Assembly (NCBI RefSeq): GCF_036418315.1
Contig: NZ_JAZHPG010000024.1
Location: forward strand, 124,001 to 188,000
From: Salarchaeum sp036418315
GTDB lineage: Archaea; Halobacteriota; Halobacteria; Halobacteriales; Halobacteriaceae
Direction: 5' to 3'
DNA length: 64,000 nucleotides
Below are positions 23,897-32,679 of this stretch, piece after piece. How positions within the stretch are numbered: position 1 is the stretch's first letter; the number at the start of each line of letters is the position of its first letter. A program made the translations under genes and the position numbers. Below the pieces are notes generated by a model, which saw only the letters and a program-made list of their open reading frames with translations, was not told the origin of the DNA and ran no database searches.

Positions 23897-23911
23897 TTCC
23901 GTAATCCGGAA
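23897..23911. promoter_or_regulatory. Inverted repeat in the APC/Lrp divergent promoter
   Basis: TTCCG-TAATC-CGGAA, perfect 5-bp arms, 13 bases before the Lrp-family ATG at 23924 and 67 bases before the APC transporter start. A reasonable Lrp-type operator candidate for both genes. Confidence 0.4.
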
Positions 23912-23923
23912 CGAGATACAAGT

Positions 23924-24658
23924 ATGAGTTACGAGTTCGACGATATCGACCGGCGTATCATCCACGCGCTCGAACGGGACGCTCGAAACACGAGCGCACC
24001 CGACATCGCCGAGGAAATGGACGTCTCCCCGGGGACGGTCCGGAACCGCATCGGGAAGCTGGAGGACGCGGGCGTCATCCGCGGCTACCACGCCGACGTG
24101 GACTACGAGCGCGTGGAGGGCCGCCTCACGAACGTCATCACGGCGACGGCGTCGGCGTCGGAACGCGCGCACCTCGCCCAGCAGGCGCTCGACGTGCCGG
24201 GCGTCGTGCAGGTGCGCGAGGTGATGAGCGGCCGCGGGAACCTCGCAGTGAAGGTGGTGGGAACGGACACAGAGGACCTCTCGCGGCTCGCGCGGAAGCT
24301 GACGAACGTCGGCCTCGACATCGAGGACGAGGCGCTACTGCAGGACGAACACTACCGGCCGTACGGGCCGTTCGGTCCGAACGCGGCCGACGACGCGTCT
24401 CGGGAGCCGTTCGGGCACGGGACCGACGACGAAGTTATCGCGGTGACGGTGGAGGCGAACGCCCCTCTCGACGGGAAGACGCTCCAGGAGGCGAACGAGG
24501 CCGGGCTCGTCGGTGAGAACGTGCTCGTCGTCGCAGTCGAACGCGAGGGCGCGACCATCACGCCGAAGGGGGACACGACGCTGCGCGCGGACGACCTCGT
24601 GAAGGTGTACTCCTCGACGAGCGTCCCCACGGACACGCTCGAGGCGTTCAGAGCGTGA
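23924..24658 (+). CDS. Lrp/AsnC-family regulator with C-terminal TrkA_C domain
   Basis: 244 residues. AsnC-type HTH at ~5-60 (DIDRRIIHALERDARNTSAP, then VSPGTVRNRIGKLEDAGVIR); RAM/effector region ~65-140; TrkA_C (RCK-C) domain at ~165-244 (VIAVTVEANAPLDGKTLQEA, ending DLVKVYSSTSVPTDTLEAF). TrkA_C binds nucleotides such as c-di-AMP or related ligands. This combination ties transcription to potassium/amino acid status, fitting the neighbours: APC transporter on one side, TrkH and TrkA on the other. Its 3' end overlaps the convergent zinc-ribbon gene by 11 bases. Confidence 0.9.
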   Translation: MSYEFDDIDRRIIHALERDARNTSAPDIAEEMDVSPGTVRNRIGKLEDAGVIRGYHADVDYERVEGRLTNVITATASASERAHLAQQALDVPGVVQVREVMSGRGNLAVKVVGTDTEDLSRLARKLTNVGLDIEDEALLQDEHYRPYGPFGPNAADDASREPFGHGTDDEVIAVTVEANAPLDGKTLQEANEAGLVGENVLVVAVEREGATITPKGDTTLRADDLVKVYSSTSVPTDTLEAFRA

Positions 24659-24860
24659 GTTCGACCGCGGTTCGCTCGCCGCAGTCGGGACAGCGGAGCC
24701 GGTAGACGGTCGTGTCGCGGCGGGCGTGCCGGCCGACGGAGGTCCGCCACGCGCTCCCGAGGAGCGTGCCCGTGAACCCGCAGTCCGCGCAGGTCTCGGT
24801 CGTGTCCGCGATTCGCTGCGCGAGCACACGCCGACCGCGTTCCGTGCCAACTCGTGCCAT
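24648..24860 (-). CDS. Small zinc-ribbon protein
   Basis: 70 residues, basic at the N-terminus (ARVGTERGRRVLAQRIADTT), with two CxxC pairs, CADCGF near 24 and CPDCGE near 58, that form one zinc-binding ribbon. Such small proteins are abundant in haloarchaea and mostly unstudied; roles in RNA binding or signalling have been suggested for some. Function here is unknown. It overlaps the end of the Lrp-family gene on the opposite strand. Confidence 0.7.
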   Translation of the reverse strand: MARVGTERGRRVLAQRIADTTETCADCGFTGTLLGSAWRTSVGRHARRDTTVYRLRCPDCGERTAVELTL

Positions 24861-24942
24861 ACCACCCTTTGTTGCTCATTCGCCATAAAACACTAGTATT
24901 ATTCGAGAAGAACCAATTCATTCCCTATATATTGAGTTATCC

Positions 24943-26502
24943 TCAACTCGACCAGTACGTCCGGGTGAGGAGGACGAGCACGGGGAGAATTTCGAGCCGG
25001 CCAACCCACATGAACACGACCATCAGAAGCTTCGCGGGCGCGGAGAACGAGAGATAACTATCCATCGGTCCCGCGAACCCGAACGCCGGGCCGACGTTCC
25101 CGACGGTGGAGGCGGTGGCGGCGAGCGACTCGAACACCGTGAGCGGTTCGCCGCCGTGCGTCCCGAACACGGCGACGAGGAACGTCCCGACGAGCACGAT
25201 ACTGAGGTAGAGAAGGGTGAACGCGTGGATTCCCCGCACGGACTTCTCGTCTAGTGCGTGTCCGCCGAGCCGCACGGGCTTCACCGCGTCCGGGTGGACG
25301 GTGCTGAACAGCTCTCGCTTGATGGACTTCACGACGACAATCCAGCGAATTATCTTGATTCCGCCGCCCGTGCTGCCCGCGCTCCCGCCGACGAACAGCA
25401 ACGCGAACAGGAGATACTTCGCAGGCTCCCCCCAGAGCGTGAAGTCCATCGACGCGTACCCCGTGGTCGTGACGATGGCGACGACCTGGAAGGCTGCGTG
25501 CCGAAGCGCGGGTTCGACCGCGCCCGCGATGCGACCGACGTTCTCGACGTTCGTGAGTTGGCCCGTGAACAGCAGCCCCGCGGCAATCGCGGTGAGAACG
25601 CCGAGCGCGCCCGCGTACGCGCGGAACTCCGCGTCGTCGAGGAGTTCGCGGCCGCCGCCGATGGTGGCGTGCCAGAACAGCGCGAAGTTCGTCCCCGCCG
25701 CGACCATGAACGGGATGATGATCCACTGCGCGACCGCGGAGAACGCCTCAATCGAGCGGGCTTCGGGGCTGAACCCGCCCGTCGGGAGCGTGGTAAAACC
25801 GTGTGCGACCGCGTTGTAGAGCCCCATGTTCGGCGCGAACCCGAGCTGGTTCGCACCGTAGAGCAGGGTGATTTCGAGCGCGGTGATACCGATGTAGAGC
25901 GCCCAGAGCCGCCGTGCGGTCTGCGCGATACGGGGCGTGAGCTTCTCCAGGCCGGGGCCGGGGGCTTCCGCCTCCATCAGCTGCGCACCGCCGACCGAAA
26001 GCTGGGGGAGGATTGCGAGCGCGAGCACGACGATACCCATGCCGCCGAGCCACTGCGTCACCTGCCGCCACATCATCAGCGCCCGCGAGTGGTGGTCGAA
26101 CGAGATGTGCCCCATCACGGTCGCGCCCGTGGTCGTGAACCCGCTCATCGACTCGAACAGCGCGTTCACGGGGTCGGCGAGCGTCGAATCCGGACTCCCC
26201 GCGACGACACCCGGGATGCCGTGCGCCTCGACGAGGTACGGGAGGGCGCCGACGACACTCACCGCGAGCCACGTCAACGCAACCATCAGGAACGCCTCCC
26301 GTGACCCCATGTCGGGGTCGGCGTCGAATCGCTCCAGAAGCCAGCCCACGCCGAACGCGACCGCGATGGTCGCCACGAACACGGTGACGCCATCGCCGTA
26401 GTAGGCCGCGAGCGCGAGCGGGAACAGGAGTGGCACCGAGAGCCACTTCACGACCGTGCCGACCAGGCTGACGCTCGCCCGCCACTCCACCCACGTCCTC
26501 AT
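24943..26502 (-). CDS. trkH: TrkH-type potassium uptake membrane subunit
   Basis: 519 residues with the four membrane-pore-membrane repeats of Trk/Ktr. Selectivity-filter-like loops are visible: ESMSGFTTTGATV (~115-127), AVAHGFTTLPTGGFS, VAIVTTTGYASMD and ATASTVGNVGPAFG; the intramembrane loop GGSAGSTGGGIK gates transport. It imports potassium, essential for the salt-in strategy. Its start overlaps the end of trkA by 4 bases (26499-26502), so the two are translated together. Confidence 0.93.
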   Translation of the reverse strand: MRTWVEWRASVSLVGTVVKWLSVPLLFPLALAAYYGDGVTVFVATIAVAFGVGWLLERFDADPDMGSREAFLMVALTWLAVSVVGALPYLVEAHGIPGVVAGSPDSTLADPVNALFESMSGFTTTGATVMGHISFDHHSRALMMWRQVTQWLGGMGIVVLALAILPQLSVGGAQLMEAEAPGPGLEKLTPRIAQTARRLWALYIGITALEITLLYGANQLGFAPNMGLYNAVAHGFTTLPTGGFSPEARSIEAFSAVAQWIIIPFMVAAGTNFALFWHATIGGGRELLDDAEFRAYAGALGVLTAIAAGLLFTGQLTNVENVGRIAGAVEPALRHAAFQVVAIVTTTGYASMDFTLWGEPAKYLLFALLFVGGSAGSTGGGIKIIRWIVVVKSIKRELFSTVHPDAVKPVRLGGHALDEKSVRGIHAFTLLYLSIVLVGTFLVAVFGTHGGEPLTVFESLAATASTVGNVGPAFGFAGPMDSYLSFSAPAKLLMVVFMWVGRLEILPVLVLLTRTYWSS

Positions 26503-27833
26503 AGCCGGTCTGCGACCTCGTCGTGCGCCTCGCTCGTCACGAGCGCGATCACGTGGTCGCCGGCCTCGATGACCGTGTCGCCGCGCGGCGTGACGAACTC
26601 ACCGTTTCGCGTGATAGCACCGATGACGAACCCCTTGGGGAGGTCGGCGACCGCCTCCCGAATCGGCCGGCCGACCAGCACGCTGTCCGGGCCGACCTCC
26701 ACTTCGAGCACTTCGGCCTTCTCGGGCTCGATGATGGCGACGTTCTCCGCGCGGCGCTCGCGCGTGAACCGCGTGATGTCCTCCGCCGTCACCTCCCGCG
26801 GGTTCACTGCCACGTCCACGCCGACCGTCTGGAACAGTGGGACGTACTGGGGGTTGTCCGCGACCGCGACCGTACGCGCCGCGCCGACGCGCTTCGAGAG
26901 GAGGGAGACGAGCAGGTTCTTCTCGTCCGAATCCAGCATCGACACCACGAAGTCCGCGTCACCGATGTGTTCGCGTTCGAGGAAGTCACGGTCCGTCGCG
27001 TCGTGCTGGAGGACGGTCGTGTCCGGCAGGTCCTCCGCGAGTTCGCGCGCCCGCGCCTCGTCCTGCTCGATGAGCGTCGGTGACAGGCCGCGCTCCTCCA
27101 ACAGCCGCGTCACCTGATAGGCGGCCGTGCTCCCGCCGACCACGACCACGTCATCCACATCCGTCTCCGCGTCCGGCGACACCGCGCCCGCGAACGCCTC
27201 CACGCGGTCCGGTCGCCCGATGACGACCACCTGGTCGTTCGGCTCGATAACGGTGTCGCCGCGCGGTAACACGACTTCCTCGTCGCGCACCAGCGCCGCG
27301 AACGTCAGCGCGTCGAACGTGTCCGCCTCCGCGACCGTCTGCCCCGCAATCGGGCTGTCCGCGTCGACCTCGAACTCCGCCATCTGCACGAGGCCGTTCG
27401 CGAACGGGTCCACGTCCCGCGCCGTCGGCAGTCCGACGATGCGAACGATAGCCTGCGCGGTCAAGAGGTCCGTGCACACCATGAAGTCCACGCCGAACAC
27501 GCCGCGGGAGCGCTGCCACGTCCGCAGGAACGAGGGCTGCTCCACGCGCGCGATGGTGAACGCGTCCGTGACGGTTTTCGCCGTCCCGCACGCCGCGAGG
27601 TTCGTCTCGTCGGCGTCCGTACTCGCGATAACCACGTCTGCGGACTCGACATCCGCCGCTTCGAGGTCGTCCAGCGAAGTGCCGTCCCCCTGAATCGCGA
27701 GCACGTCGTGCTCGAACGTCAGGGAGTCCACGCGGTCGCCGTCCACGTCTAACACGACGATTTCGTGCGCGTCCGCGAGACTCCCCGCGATACTCGACCC
27801 GACTTCGCCCGCACCGATAACGAGGATGCGCAC
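26499..27833 (-). CDS. trkA: TrkA potassium channel regulatory subunit
   Basis: 444 residues with two RCK repeats. Rossmann NAD-binding motifs: ILVIGAGEVGSSIAGSLADA at 3-22 and VVVVGGSTAAYQVTRLLEER at ~227-246. Each is followed by a TrkA_C domain (~140-220 and ~365-444). The protein sits on the cytoplasmic face of TrkH and gates potassium flow in response to NAD(H)/ATP. First gene of trkAH; about 100 bases separate it from the SecY terminator. Confidence 0.95.
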   Translation of the reverse strand: MRILVIGAGEVGSSIAGSLADAHEIVVLDVDGDRVDSLTFEHDVLAIQGDGTSLDDLEAADVESADVVIASTDADETNLAACGTAKTVTDAFTIARVEQPSFLRTWQRSRGVFGVDFMVCTDLLTAQAIVRIVGLPTARDVDPFANGLVQMAEFEVDADSPIAGQTVAEADTFDALTFAALVRDEEVVLPRGDTVIEPNDQVVVIGRPDRVEAFAGAVSPDAETDVDDVVVVGGSTAAYQVTRLLEERGLSPTLIEQDEARARELAEDLPDTTVLQHDATDRDFLEREHIGDADFVVSMLDSDEKNLLVSLLSKRVGAARTVAVADNPQYVPLFQTVGVDVAVNPREVTAEDITRFTRERRAENVAIIEPEKAEVLEVEVGPDSVLVGRPIREAVADLPKGFVIGAITRNGEFVTPRGDTVIEAGDHVIALVTSEAHDEVADRL

Positions 27834-27928
27834 TCAGCGAACACCCCGAACGTCGTACATACACGTCGACTCGAATCCCGCACAAAAGACAGTTTCGAGC
27901 CGCAGGCTACGTATCGCGGAAACGGGTT

Positions 27929-27937
27929 AAAAAGGAA
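27929..27937 (-). terminator. T-run terminator after secY
   Basis: On the minus strand the secY stop is directly followed by CCTTTTTAACCCG. Runs of T are the main archaeal termination signal, so the ribosomal protein superoperon probably ends here. Confidence 0.5.
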
Positions 27938-29401
27938 CTACTCGTTCCCGAACATCTGGCGCATCATCGGGTGCATGTCCATCATCTGCTCTTCAGCTAT
28001 CTCCTCGTACAGCTTGTACGTGATGGAGATGGTGAGCAGGAGGCCGGTCCCGGTGACCTGGCCGATGGTGCCGAGCATGTTCGCCAGGACGGCGAGCAGC
28101 CCGACGAGCGCGCCCCCGATAACCGTCACCTGGGGGATGTAGCGCTCCATGACCTTCTCGATGACGCCGACGTTCTGCCGGAACCCGGGAATCTGCATGC
28201 CCGAGTTCTGGATCTGTTTCGCGGTCGCCTCCGGACCCATGTCGGCGGTCTCCACCCAGAAGATCGCAAAGATGGCGCCGCCGACGAGCATGAACGTGAG
28301 GTCCACGCCGACGCGGAGCGCGATCTCCCACACCTCGTGGGTGGCCGCGCTCTGCCCGAGCCACGGCATCCACTCGCCACGGCTCTGAATCGGGCTGAAG
28401 AAGTAGAACAGCCCGTTCACCGCCTGGCCGTCCGAGTAGACGCCGAGCCAGTTCGGCATTCCCGCGTCACCGAGCTGATTGTGCAGGAGGCGGCCGACGA
28501 AGCTGATGTTCATCTGGACCGCGCGAACGAGAATCATCGGCAGGACGCTCGCGTAAATGAGCTTCACCGGGAACCGACCCCGTGCGCCCTTCACGCGAGC
28601 GTGACTGAGCGGAATCTCGACGCGAACGCTCTCCGCGTACACGACGACGCCGTAGATGAGCGCGGTCGTGAAGATGGAGAGCAGTGCGGCGTCGATGAGC
28701 AGGAATCCGAGGCCCTGCGACGTGAGCAGCGGCGGCACCGAGAGCGACCCGGTGATGATGCTGAACCACGTCGCGATGATACCCGCGGACGGGTCGATGA
28801 TGCCCGTGACGAGGCTCTGCGAGACGCCAGCGACGATGAACAGTCCGATACCGGACCCGACACCCCACTTGGAGACGACCTCGTCCATGAACAGGATGAG
28901 GACGCCACCAGCGGCGATCTGGGCGAATATCAGGACCTGCATGCCGAACGAGCCGATGCCGAGCGCCGAGTAGACGGCTTGCTGCGGTGGGAGGTAGTTC
29001 CCGAAGAACACCATCGGCAGTCCGGTGAGGACGATCATCGCAATCACGAGGACTTTCTGGAGACCCTGGTAGAGCGCCTGGTCTCGGGGGTCGCTCGTGT
29101 CCAACCCGAGGAGGTTCGCCCCACCCAGGAGTTGGAGAACGATGCTCGCCGTGACAATCGGTCCGATACCGAGCTGGAGCACCGACCCCTGCGAGCCCGC
29201 GAGCAGGCTCCGGAACCGCCCGTAGGCGTCGTTACCCGCGAGACCGCCTGCACCCCAGACGGGGATGTTCGTCAGGAAGAAGTAAAGGACGAGGATACCA
29301 GCCGTCCACGCCAGCTTGCGCTTGAACGGAACGTGTCCTTCCGGTCGCTGGACCGCGGGCATCCGCGTGAGGACCGGTTCAGCAGCCTCCTTCCAGCCCA
29401 T
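27938..29401 (-). CDS. secY: Protein translocase subunit SecY
   Basis: 487 residues with ten membrane helices, the normal archaeal Sec61alpha/SecY length. Recognisable parts are the N-terminal KRKLAWTAGILVLYFFLTNIP first helix, the plug region after it, and conserved segments GGANLLGLDTSDPRDQ and PLSHARVKGARGRFPVKLIY. It forms the protein-conducting channel of the membrane. Last gene of the spc-type operon, 3 bases after uL15. Followed by a T-run. Confidence 0.97.
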   Translation of the reverse strand: MGWKEAAEPVLTRMPAVQRPEGHVPFKRKLAWTAGILVLYFFLTNIPVWGAGGLAGNDAYGRFRSLLAGSQGSVLQLGIGPIVTASIVLQLLGGANLLGLDTSDPRDQALYQGLQKVLVIAMIVLTGLPMVFFGNYLPPQQAVYSALGIGSFGMQVLIFAQIAAGGVLILFMDEVVSKWGVGSGIGLFIVAGVSQSLVTGIIDPSAGIIATWFSIITGSLSVPPLLTSQGLGFLLIDAALLSIFTTALIYGVVVYAESVRVEIPLSHARVKGARGRFPVKLIYASVLPMILVRAVQMNISFVGRLLHNQLGDAGMPNWLGVYSDGQAVNGLFYFFSPIQSRGEWMPWLGQSAATHEVWEIALRVGVDLTFMLVGGAIFAIFWVETADMGPEATAKQIQNSGMQIPGFRQNVGVIEKVMERYIPQVTVIGGALVGLLAVLANMLGTIGQVTGTGLLLTISITYKLYEEIAEEQMMDMHPMMRQMFGNE

Positions 29402-29404
29402 CGG

Positions 29405-29866
29405 TTAGTCCTCGTTCTCTTCTTCCGCGCGCTCGGAGAGGACGGCGTCCCCGCCCTCTTCCTCGATGAGTTCGACCGCGGACGCGGTGAACGCGTCCGC
29501 CGTGACCTCGAGCTGGTTTCGGACCTGCCCGCCGCCGAGCACCTTCACGGCGTCGGCCTCGTGACCGTCCTCGACCACGTCGCGCGCGTCAATCCGGTAC
29601 CCGAAGTCCGTCTCCTCCGCGAGACCGTCCGCCGCGAACAGCGCGGCGTCCTCGTCGAGTTCGCGGACGGAGATCTCGAGCACGGTCTCCTGGACCTTCT
29701 CGGGGCGCGTGAACCCGTGTTTGCCGAGCGGTTCGTAGTTGTGGAACTCGTGTTTGTCGCGACCGGCGCGCCCACGGCCACCACGATGACCGGCGCCACG
29801 CCGGTTCTTGTGACTGCCGCCGCCGTGCGTGCGCGTGCCGCGCTGGCGTCGTTTCTTATCAGTCAT
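29405..29866 (-). CDS. rpl15: Ribosomal protein uL15
   Basis: 153 residues from the ATG at 29866. The Gly/Arg-rich N-terminus (KKRRQRGTRTHGGGSHKNRR, then GAGHRGGRGRAGRDKHE) binds 23S rRNA deep in the large subunit; the rest is a globular, acidic, L15/L18e domain. Directly upstream of secY, 2 bases after uL30. Confidence 0.95.
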   Translation of the reverse strand: MTDKKRRQRGTRTHGGGSHKNRRGAGHRGGRGRAGRDKHEFHNYEPLGKHGFTRPEKVQETVLEISVRELDEDAALFAADGLAEETDFGYRIDARDVVEDGHEADAVKVLGGGQVRNQLEVTADAFTASAVELIEEEGGDAVLSERAEEENED

Positions 29867-29868
29867 TG

Positions 29869-30333
29869 TTATCGCATCTCCTCGAGGAGGCTGTCCAGCT
29901 CCTCTGTGGTGTGCTTGCCGAGCTGGCCGCCGTCGGCCTGCGGCTGCTTGATTCCCTTGTGACCGCCGCGGGGCGGGTGGAGACGGAGGGCGGGCGAGAG
30001 ACCCTGTTCGCGAAGCGTCGTCTCCTCGTCGAGGAGCGCCGCCGCGAGGTTCTCGACGGAGTCGTACTCCGTGTTCTCCGCGAGCCACTCGTCGTCCACG
30101 TCCGCGTCACCCTCCGCGGGTTCCGCGCGCTTCGAGAGCAACGTCACGAGCACGTCCTCGCTGGGCGTGCCGTACGCGACGTAGTCGTTGACCTTCGCGA
30201 TCATCCCCTGGTAGGTGTCCGTCTCGGGGACGAGCGCGCAGTGGTTCACGCTATGGAGGTTCAGCATGTCGAGCGTGTCCTCCACGGTCTCACGCATGTT
30301 CACGTCGCCGCGGAGCTGCACGACTGCCTGCAT
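29869..30333 (-). CDS. rpl30: Ribosomal protein uL30
   Basis: 154 residues, the long archaeal form (bacterial L30 is ~60). Core ferredoxin-like fold: VQLRGDVNMRETVEDTLDML, then HSVNHCALVPETDTYQGMIA. Its ATG shares one base with the uS5 stop (TGATG), so translation is coupled; an adjacent GTG three bases upstream is an alternative. Confidence 0.95.
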   Translation of the reverse strand: MQAVVQLRGDVNMRETVEDTLDMLNLHSVNHCALVPETDTYQGMIAKVNDYVAYGTPSEDVLVTLLSKRAEPAEGDADVDDEWLAENTEYDSVENLAAALLDEETTLREQGLSPALRLHPPRGGHKGIKQPQADGGQLGKHTTEELDSLLEEMR

Positions 30334-30968
30334 CACTCGATCACCTCGCGCTTCTCGCGCGTGCGCTCGGGGATGCGTGCCTCCGCCGTGTTCCGGAGCG
30401 CGTTGAACGTCGCTTTCGCGAAGTTCACCGTCGTCCGGGTCTTCCCGGACGAGCGCGTCCAGATGTCCTCGATACCGGCGAGGTCGAGCACGTGCCGAAC
30501 CGTCTCACCGCCCGCGAGACCGAGGCCGCGCGGGGCGGGACGGAGTTCGACTTCGACGCTCCCGGCCTTCCCGGTCGTCTTGAGCGCGACCGTGTGCGGA
30601 CGCCCACAGCCACACTCCCACGACCCACAGCCGCGGGAAACGTCGATGATGTTCAGTTTCGCGATACCGATCGCCTTCTCGATGGCGCCACCGACCTGGT
30701 CGTCACGCCCCTCGGCGTATCCGACGAAGCCGTCGCGGTTCCCGACGACAACCGAGCATCGGAACTTCACGCGGCGGCCGGAGTCCGTCATGCGCTGAAC
30801 CATGTTGATGTCCAGCACTTCGTCGTCCATCCCCGGAAGGAGAGTGTCGACGATTTCGGGCTCCTTGAGCGGGAGGCCGGTGTTGAGCGCGTCCGACATC
30901 GTGTCGATCTCGCCGTCCTGGACGAGGCGACCGAGGCGTGTCTTGGGTTGCCAGCTGTCGTAGCTCAT
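30333..30968 (-). CDS. rps5: Ribosomal protein uS5
   Basis: 211 residues from the ATG at 30968. Contains the S5 double-stranded RNA-binding fold (GRRVKFRCSVVVGNRDGFVG) and the C-terminal domain. An archaeal zinc-like Cys set is seen in GCGSWECGCGRPH. Contributes to decoding accuracy in the small subunit. Confidence 0.96.
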   Translation of the reverse strand: MSYDSWQPKTRLGRLVQDGEIDTMSDALNTGLPLKEPEIVDTLLPGMDDEVLDINMVQRMTDSGRRVKFRCSVVVGNRDGFVGYAEGRDDQVGGAIEKAIGIAKLNIIDVSRGCGSWECGCGRPHTVALKTTGKAGSVEVELRPAPRGLGLAGGETVRHVLDLAGIEDIWTRSSGKTRTTVNFAKATFNALRNTAEARIPERTREKREVIE

Positions 30969-30969
30969 G

Positions 30970-31521
30970 TTAGTCCTCCGTAATCGTTTCGAGCACGTCG
31001 TCGAAGTGCTCGGGCAGTTCCGTGGCGTCGAAATCGCCGCTGTACAGGCCGTCGTCGAGCGACTCCGCGTACTCCGCGATGTGCGAACCGCGAGTACGCT
31101 GCCAGTCGGCAAAGACGTCGTCGTTGTGCGGGATGTCGAGGCCGGCGTCGATGGCGCCTTCCTGCATCGCGAAGACCTTCGACCCCTGCGTCGCCGTGTT
31201 CAGACCGATGTCGAGGACCGCTTCCTCGAAACCGGCGTCGACGGCTCGCTGCCCGGCCAGAAGGCCGGTGAGGTACGCGCTCGGGAGGTTGCCCGTTGGG
31301 GCGTCCCAGCCGTACTCTGCGAGGTCTTCGGACGTCGCGGATGCGACGGTTTCGTCGCCGTTGGGTCCGGTAACGACCAGCTGCGCCGTGACGTGGTTGT
31401 TGCTCTTGCGAGCGACAAGCCGGGGTTTCCCCGATTTGAGGAGGCGCAACCTCTGATGGTAGTCGGTCCGGACCTCGCGGCGTCGCCGCATCGGCACCTT
31501 ATAGCGTGGTCCAGTTGCCAT
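30970..31521 (-). CDS. rpl18: Ribosomal protein uL18
   Basis: 183 residues. N-terminal basic segment YKVPMRRRREVRTDYHQRLR binds 5S rRNA, followed by the L18/L5e core (LVARKSNNHVTAQLVVTGPN, later LDIPHNDDVFADWQRTRGSH). Ends one base before uS5 begins, and overlaps the end of eL19 by a single base. Confidence 0.95.
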   Translation of the reverse strand: MATGPRYKVPMRRRREVRTDYHQRLRLLKSGKPRLVARKSNNHVTAQLVVTGPNGDETVASATSEDLAEYGWDAPTGNLPSAYLTGLLAGQRAVDAGFEEAVLDIGLNTATQGSKVFAMQEGAIDAGLDIPHNDDVFADWQRTRGSHIAEYAESLDDGLYSGDFDATELPEHFDDVLETITED

Positions 31522-31970
31522 TAGTTTTCACCGTAGTGTTCGTCAATGTACGTTTCGAGGCGTGCGACGCTGTCGAACTCGCCACCGTTCGCCATGTTGT
31601 AGAGGTCGCGGTACTGGCTGGGCGTGAGTTCGCCGTCGTCGCGGAGTTCGCGGAGCGTCCGTCGCTGCGCGCGAATCTTCGCCTCCCACTGTTCTTTCTC
31701 GTTCTGTCGAGCGCCCGCCTTCCCCTTCCGGGTACCGGGGCCCTTCCGATGGCCGTACGCGCGCTTCTCGTTGCGTTCGCGTGCGCGGCCACGGGAGTTC
31801 CCGCGGGCGTCCTTCGACTGAATGATTCCCTCGTCGACGAGTTCGCGGATGTCCTCTCGCGTGATGGCGTCGACGATTTCGCCCTGTTCTTCGGGGTCGA
31901 ACCAGACGCGGTTCTCACCGACGTCGAGGACGTCGGCTGCGAGCCGCTTCTGTGCGCTCAGGTCACTCAT
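31521..31970 (-). CDS. rpl19e: Ribosomal protein eL19
   Basis: 149 residues. Starts LSAQKRLAADVLDVGENRVW and contains the long basic helix SKDARGNSRGRARERNEKRA followed by YGHRKGPGTRKGKAGARQNE, which makes an intersubunit bridge. Overlaps the upstream eL32 gene by 8 bases. Confidence 0.96.
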   Translation of the reverse strand: MSDLSAQKRLAADVLDVGENRVWFDPEEQGEIVDAITREDIRELVDEGIIQSKDARGNSRGRARERNEKRAYGHRKGPGTRKGKAGARQNEKEQWEAKIRAQRRTLRELRDDGELTPSQYRDLYNMANGGEFDSVARLETYIDEHYGEN

Positions 31971-32676
31971 TGTCTCCCTCCACTTCGACTTCCACGTAGG
32001 TGGGGTTGAGGACGCGAATCCCGAGGTCTTCCGCCTTGTCCTCGATGGTCTCGCGCTTGCGCCCGCCGACCTTCGAGGCGATGCGGGCGGCTTCCGTGTC
32101 GGGGTCGATATCGTCGAGGTCGCTCGCGTTGTGCACGAGAACGTCCTCGAACCCGCTCGGGTGCTTGCCCCGAACGGCGGTCGGAGACCGGAAACCGGCC
32201 TGGACCGTGTCGCCCTTGCCCTTGATGCCGCGGCGCTGCTTCGAGAGCGTGCCGCGGGGGCGTCGCCACGACGTGGAGACGCGCTTTTTCTTGTGGTGGT
32301 CCTGTCGGTTGAACTGGGGCGTGCCGATACGGTCGCGCTGCGAGAGCAGGCGCTTCGTCTCCTCGTCCAGGTCGGGCGTCTTCTCCGCGTGCCCGCGCGG
32401 GACGAGTTCCGTCTCGACTTCCTCCTCCGATTCTTCTTCTTCCGCCGGCTCGGCCTCCTCGACCTCGCCCTCCGTCTCGGACTCGACTTCGAGTCCGCCG
32501 ACGTCGGCCTTGATACGGGCCGCGAGCGCGTTCCCGACGCCGTCGACGTCGGCCAGTTCGCTCTGGCTCGCCGCCTTCACGTCGTCGATGGTCTCGTAGC
32601 CGGCCTCCTTGAGGGCCTCGGCCTTCGACGGGCCGACGCCGGAGATGTCTTCGAGTTCTTGTGGTTCGTCAGCCAT
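31963..32676 (-). CDS. rpl32e: Ribosomal protein eL32 with N-terminal helix-hairpin-helix extension
   Basis: 237 residues. The ribosomal core is at ~110-237 (FNRQDHHKKKRVSTSWRRPR, then GTLSKQRRGIKGKGDTVQAG). Residues ~1-60 form a Rad51-N/HhH-like domain (DISGVGPSKAEALKEAGYET), joined by a very acidic linker (~62-85). This extension is characteristic of haloarchaeal eL32; what it does is not known from sequence, though HhH domains bind nucleic acid. Confidence 0.95.
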   Translation of the reverse strand: MADEPQELEDISGVGPSKAEALKEAGYETIDDVKAASQSELADVDGVGNALAARIKADVGGLEVESETEGEVEEAEPAEEEESEEEVETELVPRGHAEKTPDLDEETKRLLSQRDRIGTPQFNRQDHHKKKRVSTSWRRPRGTLSKQRRGIKGKGDTVQAGFRSPTAVRGKHPSGFEDVLVHNASDLDDIDPDTEAARIASKVGGRKRETIEDKAEDLGIRVLNPTYVEVEVEGDNE

Positions 32677-32679
32677 GCG

